Positions 16,100 through 23,435 of a DNA stretch of 64,000 nucleotides are shown here, one piece after another; the first letter of the stretch is position 1; each line of letters opens with the position of its first letter. The stretch is from positions 1 through 64,000 of the forward strand of contig JBFWNN010000005.1 of NCBI GenBank assembly GCA_050251035.1, read 5' to 3'. The DNA is from Taklimakanibacter sp050251035. Its GTDB lineage: Bacteria > Pseudomonadota > Alphaproteobacteria > Rhizobiales > Aestuariivirgaceae. A program made the position numbers and the translations under genes. The notes beneath the pieces are model-generated. The model had not been told where the DNA came from. It worked only from the letters and a program-made list of their open reading frames with translations, and made no database searches.

Positions 16100-16573
16100 A
16101 TGTCGCAATCCACATCCGGAACTTTTGAGCCTGGTTACGAAAACGCCGACCACCGTCAGAGCCATCGCCGTGGCTGCCGCTGGGGCGGGAAATCCTGGTC
16201 CTTCTGGGAAATCGCCCTGATCGTCGCGGCCTTCATCATCTTCTGGCCGATCGGCCTCGCGGCGCTCATCTGGAAGCTCGCCAAGGGCGAGCTGTGGACG
16301 GGTTCGTCGCAAAGCGTCGCGCCTTGGAGCCGGTTCAAGACCCAGGACGTCAAGCGCTGGGCCTTCCGGGACGAGCTTTCGCCCTCGAGCGGCAACAGCG
16401 CCTTCGACGCCTACAAGACGCGCGAGCTCGAGCGGCTGGAGCAGGAGCGCCGCCGGCTGGCGGACGAGCAGCGCTCCTTCGGCGAATTCCTCGACCGCCT
16501 GAAAAAGGCGAAGGATCAGGACGAGTTCGACCGGTTCATGAGCGAACGGCGGCAACCGCCCGCGACCGAATAA
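16100..16573 (+). CDS. DUF2852 membrane protein
   Basis: A 157-residue protein. One strong transmembrane segment (SFWEIALIVAAFIIFWPIGL, about residues 34-53) is followed by a long charged C-terminal helix rich in Glu, Arg and Gln, probably a coiled coil in the cytoplasm. This architecture is the DUF2852 family of alphaproteobacteria, whose function is unknown. It is followed directly by a strong terminator at 16593-16618, so it is a single-gene unit or the end of one. Confidence 0.85.
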   Translation: MSQSTSGTFEPGYENADHRQSHRRGCRWGGKSWSFWEIALIVAAFIIFWPIGLAALIWKLAKGELWTGSSQSVAPWSRFKTQDVKRWAFRDELSPSSGNSAFDAYKTRELERLEQERRRLADEQRSFGEFLDRLKKAKDQDEFDRFMSERRQPPATE

Positions 16574-16592
16574 GAAGCTGCCGAACTGAGAA

Positions 16593-16618
16593 GGCCCGGA
16601 GCGATCCGGGCCTTTTTT
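16593..16618 (+). terminator. rho-independent terminator after DUF2852 gene
   Basis: Perfect stem GGCCCGGA / TCCGGGCC with GCGA tetraloop followed by six T (16613-16618). Confidence 0.92.
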
Positions 16619-16623
16619 GTCGG

Positions 16624-16745
16624 GCTGAGCGTGGATCGCCGTCTTAATTTCCGGCCGTCCAGGATCTCGCCGGCTTGAAAGGACTCGAAAGTGATCATCG
16701 CCATCAACAAGGGCGAGGAGGCGTCGACCGTCGGCGACAATCATT
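16624..16745 (+). pseudogene. decayed 3' fragment of etfA (electron transfer flavoprotein alpha)
   Basis: Between the terminator and the SDR stop codon, pieces of the EtfA C-terminus can be read in changing frames: IAVLISG, then QDLAG, then DSKVIIAINKGEEA. They occur in the order of the EtfA FAD-domain tail, where family members read PELYIAVGISGAIQHLAG and then DSKVIVAINKDEEA. About two bases are missing before the QDLAG part and one extra A lies before GACTCG, so it cannot be translated. No intact etf gene is present in the window. The relic ends at the edge of the catabolic island, so it may mark where DNA was inserted or rearranged. Confidence 0.7.
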
Positions 16746-17435
16746 TTACCAAGGCAGTTGCTCATTAAGGTAATTTATGAAACGCGCGCCCGAGTTGCCG
16801 CGACGACTTTCAATCGCCTGAAGTATCCCGTTGACGCTGGTTTCGACATCGAGCGGCGCATCCTCGCCCCCCATGTCAGTCTTCACCCAACCCGGTGAAA
16901 TTGCGAGATAGGCCCTGGCGTCGTGCTGTCGAGCGGCATAGCTTCGCAGCAGCGTATTCAACGCGGCCTTGCTCGCCCTGTAGCCCTCCCACATGCCGGT
17001 TGTGTTATTCTCGATGCTGGCAAGGTTTGAGGACATGACAGCAATCACTCCGTCGTCCTTTACCATCTCTTTGAGCGCATGGATGACCTTGAGGGGACCC
17101 AGGGCATTGGTAGACACAAGCCTAGACAGGCTTGCCGTGGATATGTCTTCGGTGATCTCCTCCGGGCCGTTGCTGATGCCGGCATTCACGAACAAGACAT
17201 CGATCTCTGCGCCCGCAATGCGGACGCGGAGATCGTCTATCTGCTCCTGTTTGTCGATATCACAAAGTTCTACTTGCAGGCATGAGCCTGGTCCCGCCAA
17301 GGCGGACAGAGGCGAATCCGCGGATCTTGCGGTCGCAATAGCATGCCAACCCTGTGCAAGATAAGCATGCACGAGGCCGAGGCCCAAGCCTCTGGAAGCC
17401 CCAACAACGACTACGGTGCGCGGCTCAGTCGACAT
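16746..17435 (-). CDS. short-chain dehydrogenase/reductase
   Basis: A 229-residue classical SDR. The nucleotide-binding motif VGASRGLGLGL is at residues 11-21, NAGIS around 84-88, and the catalytic Tyr152 and Lys156 are in GYRASKAAL; serine is in MSSNLAS. Oxidoreductase acting on a hydroxyl or keto group with NAD(P). Its start overlaps the end of the GntR gene by 11 bp, so the regulator and SDR are cotranscribed, divergent from the transporter operon. This suggests it acts on an intermediate of the island pathway. Confidence 0.92.
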   Translation of the reverse strand: MSTEPRTVVVVGASRGLGLGLVHAYLAQGWHAIATARSADSPLSALAGPGSCLQVELCDIDKQEQIDDLRVRIAGAEIDVLFVNAGISNGPEEITEDISTASLSRLVSTNALGPLKVIHALKEMVKDDGVIAVMSSNLASIENNTTGMWEGYRASKAALNTLLRSYAARQHDARAYLAISPGWVKTDMGGEDAPLDVETSVNGILQAIESRRGNSGARFINYLNEQLPW

Positions 17436-18201
17436 CAGCTACCCTCTTACGTTGAGATTCAATTGGGGCAGGGTCGGTGGCCCGTCCCTTTTCGTCGAGA
17501 AACTGCAGCGTTCGCTGTCCCATCGACATAATGTCATTCTCGATCGCAACCGAGGCGGCCTTGGGATTGCATGTCTCCATGGCTCGATAGATATCGGCGT
17601 GATAGATGACTTTGTCCCTGTAGCTGAACGTGCTGCTGGCCTCATTGAACAATGGGCCAACGCGGAGCCAAAGCGTCTCAATCGCATTGTAGACACGCGG
17701 CATTTGAGCGATCTTGTATATCTCGAAATGAAAGCGTCTGTGCGATGTCAGATAATCTGTCAGGCTGGCATTGCTGTTTTCATTGGCGGTAAGCATGTCG
17801 AAACAATGTCGCAGGTGAGTCAATTGCCGCGGCTGTATACGGATGGCGGCATGTTCGCCCGCAAGCGTTTCAAGACGCAAACGCATCAGCAGCAGTTCGT
17901 GATATTGCTGTGCACTTGTTAGCGGAATCCGAAACGCGCGATTGGGCAGCGAGTCGAGTGCGCCGTCGATCATCAGACGGCCGAGCGCCTCTCTGACCGG
18001 CATCGAGCTTATGCCCAGCGCGGCTGCGACGATACGAATTGAAAGCGTTTCACCTGGCGCCAGGATGCCGAGGAGCAGAGCTTCGCGAATCGTCTGGTAG
18101 ACGCGCGCATAGAGGGTAGGGCCCCCCTTGCTTTCGTTCACATGGGCTTGTTGCCGGAACACCGCCTTCAGTCGGTCTGCGACAGAGCTATCCTCAATCA
18201 T
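17425..18201 (-). CDS. GntR family regulator, FCD type
   Basis: A 258-residue regulator: winged helix at about residues 30-95 (TLYARVYQTIREALLLGIL, then GISSMPVREALGRL) and an all-helical FCD effector domain after that (YHELLLMRLRLE, and HADIYRAMETCN carrying a metal-binding type His). FCD GntR proteins usually repress the adjacent catabolic operon until its substrate or an intermediate binds. The divergent arrangement with the binding-protein gene at 18532 makes it the likely local regulator of the island. Confidence 0.92.
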   Translation of the reverse strand: MIEDSSVADRLKAVFRQQAHVNESKGGPTLYARVYQTIREALLLGILAPGETLSIRIVAAALGISSMPVREALGRLMIDGALDSLPNRAFRIPLTSAQQYHELLLMRLRLETLAGEHAAIRIQPRQLTHLRHCFDMLTANENSNASLTDYLTSHRRFHFEIYKIAQMPRVYNAIETLWLRVGPLFNEASSTFSYRDKVIYHADIYRAMETCNPKAASVAIENDIMSMGQRTLQFLDEKGRATDPAPIESQRKRVADVD

Positions 18202-18531
18202 CCAACTGACGTGTCCTCAATCAACTTGCGCCCCTTACCATGGCGCAGGTGCCATTCAGCAGGATTTATCGCCTATAAGGCGTTCTGTCAAAGTATGATC
18301 TCAGTTACGCTGATTTTTGAGGATAATAAACATAATGATAGTTATTATTCTTATTTGTAAGATTAAGTACCGGTATAAGCGCACAAATCTGGAAGGATGA
18401 GAGGTGGCGAAAAAACTGAGATCACAGATGAAGAAGTTTCTTGCCTCGCCTCTCCTCCTGTGCATAAATTTGTAACTGCAAGAAACAGCGCGGCGTCAGT
18501 CCGCCGCAAATCAGCAAGCAGGGAGAAGCGC
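18202..18531. promoter_or_regulatory. divergent promoter region of the catabolic island with inverted repeats
   Basis: 330 bp without a gene, clearly AT-richer than its surroundings between about 18290 and 18380. Two inverted repeats lie near the GntR start: ATGGC-N6-GCCAT (18240-18255) and CGCCT-ATA-AGGCG (18270-18282). Nearer the operon, ATAAT-N7-ATTAT occurs close to 18335. These are candidate operators for the GntR protein. A ribosome site GGGAGAAG precedes the ATG at 18532. Confidence 0.5.
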
Positions 18532-19863
18532 ATGACACACGCAAATTCGACGGGTGCAGGAAAGATCAGCCGGCGGAGTCTTCTGAAGGGCGCCCACGCT
18601 GCGGGTGGTGCGGCGCTCGGTGCAACCTTCCTGGCAGGCATGAACAGCGGTGCCAGGGCCGCGGGCGAGCCCATTCCGATCGGCGCCATGCTGCCGTTGA
18701 CGGGCGCGGCTGCCGCTGACGGCCTGGGCGGCCAATACGGCCTCGAGCTCGCCATCGAGGAAATCAATGCCATGGGCGGAATCCTCGGCCGGCCCCTGCA
18801 GCTTCACGCCGTCGATACGAAGGGAATGAGCGCCGAGGACGCCGTCTCAGCCGCCAATCGTTTGATCGAGCGGGACAATGTTCACGCGATAATATGCGTC
18901 TACAACATCGGGCCGAACAATGCCGAGTACGAGCCCATTGCGGATGCCGGCATCATCTACCTTCATGTCAATACGTCGATCCTGCATCGGCAAACGGTAT
19001 CCAAAGATCCCGAGCGCTATTTCGGCTGTTTTATGTTCTGTCCTCCGGAGATCTACTATGGCGCCAATCTTCCCAGCGTTCTCGATTCAATAAAGAACCA
19101 GGGGACATGGAAGCCGGAGAACAACAAGATCGCGATTGCGGTCGGCTCCTTGCCCTACAGCATCGTCATCGCCGACCAAATCAAAGAAGCCGCCCCCAAA
19201 TACGGGTTCGAAGTCGCTTTTTCGGAGGTCGTCCCGACGCCGACGACGGAATGGGGCGCGGTTCTCGACAAGATGAGGGCGCTCAAGCCGGCGGTCATAG
19301 CCAACACGCATTTCTTCGCTGGTGACCTCGCCAATTTCCAGCGCCAGTTTGTCGACAAGCCGACCAACAGCCTGATCTACCTGCAGTATGGCGCGCTGCT
19401 TCAGTCGTTCGCGGAGGTCGCGCGCGACGCCGCGGTCGGTGTCCTCACCTCAACGATGATAGGCGTCCTGCCGGACCAGCGGGGCGAGGCCTTCAAGAAG
19501 AAGATCTTCGACAAGCATGGCGCCGGCGCCAACTATGACCCGGCTGCCTATACTTACAGCGAGCTGTTTCAATACGCCATCGCCGCATCGATCGCCGGTG
19601 GAACCGGCGAACCTGGCAACTTCGACCAGAACAAAAAAATCGCCGCGGCGCTCAAAGCCTATCCGTTCCGGAGCGTCTGTGGATCGGTGGCCTATCATCC
19701 GGAGTGGCAGGAAGCCGTTCCCTATCCGGCCGTCGAGAAGGATCCTTCGATTGGCCTCCCGGCGCAAACCTTCCAGATCAAGAAGGCCGACGGCTACAAG
19801 GATCTGATCCATCCCGCTCCCTACAACACCGGTGCCTTCGAGCTTCCGAGCTGGTTCAAATAG
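18532..19863 (+). CDS. ABC transporter substrate-binding protein, branched-chain amino acid/amide type, Tat-exported
   Basis: A 443-residue periplasmic binding protein of the LivK/urea-amide family (type I fold; IPIGAMLPLTGAAAADG near residue 47). It begins with a twin-arginine signal: SRRSLLKGAH at residues 13-22, a short hydrophobic stretch, and probable cleavage after ARA at residue 43. The start ATG 18532 has GGGAGAAG. First gene of the plus-strand island operon, directly followed by permease genes. Ligands of the family include amino acids, urea, short amides and aromatic acids; this one is not predicted beyond a small polar molecule. Confidence 0.92.
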   Translation: MTHANSTGAGKISRRSLLKGAHAAGGAALGATFLAGMNSGARAAGEPIPIGAMLPLTGAAAADGLGGQYGLELAIEEINAMGGILGRPLQLHAVDTKGMSAEDAVSAANRLIERDNVHAIICVYNIGPNNAEYEPIADAGIIYLHVNTSILHRQTVSKDPERYFGCFMFCPPEIYYGANLPSVLDSIKNQGTWKPENNKIAIAVGSLPYSIVIADQIKEAAPKYGFEVAFSEVVPTPTTEWGAVLDKMRALKPAVIANTHFFAGDLANFQRQFVDKPTNSLIYLQYGALLQSFAEVARDAAVGVLTSTMIGVLPDQRGEAFKKKIFDKHGAGANYDPAAYTYSELFQYAIAASIAGGTGEPGNFDQNKKIAAALKAYPFRSVCGSVAYHPEWQEAVPYPAVEKDPSIGLPAQTFQIKKADGYKDLIHPAPYNTGAFELPSWFK

Positions 19864-19945
19864 CCGGCGCTCCCGGAGGCGTTCGAAGCTCGTCTTCGAT
19901 CGCCTCCGTACCACCCTCCGGATCAAGTCTGAGCGAGGCCATGCA

Positions 19946-20824
19946 ATGGAATGGGTCATAGCTGTAATCATCAGCGGCCTAGCTGTCGGCGCGATGTATG
20001 CCATGGGCACGATCTCGCTGTCGATGGTGTGGGGGTCGCTCGGCATGCTGAACATGGCCCACGGGGCGCTTCTCTCGCTCGGCGCCTATGCCTGCTATGT
20101 CGCCGTGACCAAATTCGGGTTTCCCTGGTGGACCGGCTTCGCGCCGGCGCTACTTGTGGGAGCAGTCGGCGGGATGATCCTCTATGGCGGAATCGTGCGC
20201 TGGATCTTTGCCAAGCCCAACTTCGCCATCAACACAGTCGTCGCAACCATAGCCGCCGCGGCGCTGGTCCAGAATCTGATCAATGTGACGCTGGGCGCCG
20301 AAGCCCAACTCCAGCCCTTTAGCTTCGACGGCTCCATCCGTTTCGGCTCGGTCGCCGTTCGGATCCAGCCGCTCATCGTGCTGCTCGCGGCATTCGCCAT
20401 GACCCTCGCAATATCCGCCTTGCTCTGGGGAACCAAGATGGGCCGGGCAATCCGCGCCGTGTCGCAGCAGCGCGAGGCCGCTTACCTGATGGGTATCCCG
20501 GTCACCAGGGTCTATCTCCAGATCATGATCATCTCGGGCGTCGTGTCGGCCGCGTCGGGACTGCTGCTGACCGGGCTGACGACGATCTATCCCACGGTCG
20601 GCGCCATACCCACGATCAAGGCCCTGATCATCTGCACCCTCGCTGGGCTCGGGAGCCTGTGGGGTTCAGTGGCAATTGCGCTTGCCTTCGGCATATTCGA
20701 AGTCGCGGTCCAATATGCTCTCGGCTCCCGGTTCGGTTTCTCCGTCACTCTGACCGTCGCCATATGCCTGCTCGTCTGGCGCCCATACGGCCTCTTCGGT
20801 TCGGCCCGAGTGGGGAGAATATGA
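19946..20824 (+). CDS. ABC transporter permease, LivH-like
   Basis: A 292-residue inner membrane permease of the branched-chain amino acid/amide class, about eight hydrophobic segments from the start (WVIAVIISGLAVGAMYAMGT) to the end. The EAA-type loop is SQQREAAYLMGIPVTRVYL. The ATG at 19946 is used; the ATG at 19941 is in another frame. It forms the membrane channel with the following LivM-like protein; their genes overlap at ATGA. Confidence 0.92.
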   Translation: MEWVIAVIISGLAVGAMYAMGTISLSMVWGSLGMLNMAHGALLSLGAYACYVAVTKFGFPWWTGFAPALLVGAVGGMILYGGIVRWIFAKPNFAINTVVATIAAAALVQNLINVTLGAEAQLQPFSFDGSIRFGSVAVRIQPLIVLLAAFAMTLAISALLWGTKMGRAIRAVSQQREAAYLMGIPVTRVYLQIMIISGVVSAASGLLLTGLTTIYPTVGAIPTIKALIICTLAGLGSLWGSVAIALAFGIFEVAVQYALGSRFGFSVTLTVAICLLVWRPYGLFGSARVGRI

Positions 20825-21870
20825 TGCTCAAGCACGAGCAATTCGCCCCTCTGCGCAGCAATCTCCTGATTGCGCTCCTCGTCACGGCGCTCTTCGCCGG
20901 CCTGCCGCTCATCGGTCTATCGAACTTCACCATCAGCCAGATAACGCTGTTCTTCATCTGGGCCTGCGTCGTGGTCCAGTGGAATCTCGTCTTCGGTGTC
21001 GCCGGAATAATGACTCTGGGGCACGCAGCAGTGTTCGCATTCGGAGCATATACGACAGCGATCATCGCAACTCATACGCCGATTCCCTTCGTCCTGGCCT
21101 TCCTCCTGAGCGCCCCCGCCGGGATGCTGCTCAGCATCGCGCTGGGCCTGATCACCATGCGCATGCGCGGCGAGTATGTTGCAATCGTAACGATGGCTGT
21201 CGCCATCCTGCTCTACACCGTCGTCGTCAACGACGTTGACTGCTTCAAGGTCGTGGACATGATCTGCTACAACTTCACCGGCGGCACGCGTGGCCTGGCG
21301 GGCTATGGCGATTTCCGCTGGGTGAAGATCCTCGGCTTCAAATATCGCGCGCTCGGCGACTATTATGTCGCGCTGGCGACGCTGAGCGCCGGGTTGGTGC
21401 TTGCCATTCTCATCATCTGTGGCCCGTTCGGCCTGGCATTCAAGGCCATACGCGACAACGAGACTTATGCGCGCTCGCGTGGTGTCGATTATCGCAAATT
21501 TCAACTTATCGTCTTCGGCATTGCCGGTGTCGTGACTGGCCTGGCAGGAGGGGTTTACTCTGGCTTCATAAAGACGGTCGGGCCAACGACCCTGGACACC
21601 GACCTGCTCGTCTTCCTCCTGTCCATGATGATTGTCGGCGGACGCGGAAGCACGTGGGGGCCCATCCTCGGAACCGCCGCTCTCATGCTGGCCGACAACA
21701 TATTCCAGGCCTATGGCGCCTGGCGGACCGGGGGGCTCGCCGTCATCACGATCCTGTTCATCGTTGTCTACCCGCGCGGCCTCGCGGGCGCGCTCTACAC
21801 TGTCTATTGCTGGCTGACGCGCCTTCTGGGCATCCGCCATGGTTCGGTCGAACAGCGAGTGGCCAGATGA
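20821..21870 (+). CDS. ABC transporter permease, LivM-like
   Basis: A 349-residue permease. Hydrophobic segments run through the whole length, and the cytoplasmic coupling loop AIRDNETYARSRGVDYRKFQ is typical of LivM. It starts at ATGATG 20821 overlapping the LivH stop by 4 nt and ends overlapping the ATP-binding gene by 4 nt, so translation is coupled. Pairs with LivH to move the ligand delivered by the binding protein. Confidence 0.92.
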   Translation: MMLKHEQFAPLRSNLLIALLVTALFAGLPLIGLSNFTISQITLFFIWACVVVQWNLVFGVAGIMTLGHAAVFAFGAYTTAIIATHTPIPFVLAFLLSAPAGMLLSIALGLITMRMRGEYVAIVTMAVAILLYTVVVNDVDCFKVVDMICYNFTGGTRGLAGYGDFRWVKILGFKYRALGDYYVALATLSAGLVLAILIICGPFGLAFKAIRDNETYARSRGVDYRKFQLIVFGIAGVVTGLAGGVYSGFIKTVGPTTLDTDLLVFLLSMMIVGGRGSTWGPILGTAALMLADNIFQAYGAWRTGGLAVITILFIVVYPRGLAGALYTVYCWLTRLLGIRHGSVEQRVAR

Positions 21871-22706
21871 CCCCGACTCATTCATCCGGCCTGGCAACGG
21901 TTTCCCGCGCAGACGGCGCCAAGCCCCTGATGCGGTGCTCGCAACTCGCGAAGCATTTCGGTGCGCTCAAGGCGGTCGATGACGTGTCCTTCGAAGTTCC
22001 GCGCGGTGTCGTCCTTGGCATCGGAGGCCCGAACGGCGCCGGAAAGACAACCTTTTTCGATCTTATCTCCGGTGTGCAGGTCCCCACTTCGGGAAACATC
22101 TGGATCGGCGAGCAGAACATGACGTCCAAGCGGTCGAACAAGTTCTGCCAGGCGGGTGTCGCCCGTACCTTCCAGCTGGATGTCGCCTTCGACAGCATGA
22201 CCGCGATCGAGAACGTCCGGGTCGCCGCATATTTCGGATCAGGCAGCCGAAGCTTTCCGGGGCTGCTCTATGACACGGTCAGCTATGAGCAAGCCCGGGA
22301 AGCTCTCGACATCGTGGGGCTGCGGGCGAAGTCGCGTGAGGTCATGGGCAACATGCCCGTCCTCGAAAGAAAGCTAGTGATGCTCGCGGGAGCGCTGGTT
22401 ACACAGCCGAGGCTGCTCCTGATGGACGAGCCAGTCGGCGGCCTTACGCCGCCCGAAATCGAGCAGTTCGAGCGCATCCTGAAGGAGGTCATCCAACGTG
22501 ACTGCACTTTGATCGTCATCGAGCATGTCATGAGCTTCCTGCTCGCACTCTCGACACGCATGCTCATCATGCACCAGGGACGCGTAATTTTCGACGGCGA
22601 GAAGGCCGACATGTTCAGCAATGACGAGGTGGTCCAGGTCTACCTCGGAAAGACCGCCACCGATTTGCTGCGCAGGCAGTTTCTGAATGGACGGAAAGCG
22701 TCATGA
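21867..22706 (+). CDS. ABC transporter ATP-binding protein, LivG-like, altered signature motif
   Basis: A 279-residue ATPase. Walker A is GGPNGAGKT at residues 53-61, Walker B LLLMDEP near 183-189, and the switch His is in VIEHVMSFLLAL. The ABC signature is unusual: where LivG proteins have a YGxQR-type loop, this one reads PVLERKLV (164-171) and lacks the conserved glycines. Ile51-Gly52-Gly53 also replaces the usual LIGPN start. The Walker motifs are intact, so ATP binding is expected; the second site formed with LivF may dominate hydrolysis. Starts with ATGA overlap to LivM. Confidence 0.9.
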   Translation: MTPTHSSGLATVSRADGAKPLMRCSQLAKHFGALKAVDDVSFEVPRGVVLGIGGPNGAGKTTFFDLISGVQVPTSGNIWIGEQNMTSKRSNKFCQAGVARTFQLDVAFDSMTAIENVRVAAYFGSGSRSFPGLLYDTVSYEQAREALDIVGLRAKSREVMGNMPVLERKLVMLAGALVTQPRLLLMDEPVGGLTPPEIEQFERILKEVIQRDCTLIVIEHVMSFLLALSTRMLIMHQGRVIFDGEKADMFSNDEVVQVYLGKTATDLLRRQFLNGRKAS

Positions 22707-23413
22707 GCCGGCTCGAAATCAAGAGGGTGAGCGCGGGTTATGGGCGGAACGATGTCGTCGCCGCAATCACGCTGGATATTCCCGAGTCATCGGTGGTGGC
22801 CCTCGTTGGCCCAAACGGACACGGCAAGACGACCCTGCTGCGGGCCATCTCCGGTCTCGTGCGCGTCACCTCCGGGAGCATCGTGCTGCAAGGGTCGGAT
22901 ATAACGAACCTGCGGCCCGATCGCATCGCGCAAATGGGCATGGCGCATGTCCCGCAGGGCGACCTGCTCTTTCCCCTGATGAACGTCCGCGAGAACCTCC
23001 TAATGGGAGCCTTTGGCGAGCGTTCGGCACAGGTCGTGGCGGACCGCCTGGAAATGGTCTTCGGGCTGTTTCCGAAGCTGGTGAGCCTGCAGGCGCAGAC
23101 CGCCAATTCCCTGTCCGGCGGCGAACGGCGAATGGTGGGTTTGGGCCGCGGACTCATGGCGGGAGCTCCGGTGATGCTGATCGATGAGCCCTCGCTCGGT
23201 CTGGCGCCGATCGTGATCGATCAGGTCTACGGAGCGATTCAGGCGATGAAGAGCCGGGACATCTCGGTCCTGCTGGTGGAAGAAAATCCCGAGCGTGCGG
23301 CGTCCATTGCCGACCATATCTATCTTCTCGACAACGGCAGCATCGCCTGGAGCGGACGTCCCCGGGAGCTGCTCGGGAGCAAAACCATACTGAAGACGTA
23401 TCTTGGAATGTAG
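22703..23413 (+). CDS. ABC transporter ATP-binding protein, LivF-like
   Basis: A 236-residue ATPase with Walker A GPNGHGKTT, a normal signature LSGGERRMVGLGRGLM, Walker B VMLIDEPSLGLAP, and the VEEN switch region as is usual in LivF proteins. Overlaps the preceding gene by 4 nt (ATGA). With the LivG-like protein it would power uptake through the two permeases. Confidence 0.93.
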   Translation: MSRLEIKRVSAGYGRNDVVAAITLDIPESSVVALVGPNGHGKTTLLRAISGLVRVTSGSIVLQGSDITNLRPDRIAQMGMAHVPQGDLLFPLMNVRENLLMGAFGERSAQVVADRLEMVFGLFPKLVSLQAQTANSLSGGERRMVGLGRGLMAGAPVMLIDEPSLGLAPIVIDQVYGAIQAMKSRDISVLLVEENPERAASIADHIYLLDNGSIAWSGRPRELLGSKTILKTYLGM

Positions 23414-23435
23414 AAGTTGGAAAGGAATGAAGCCA

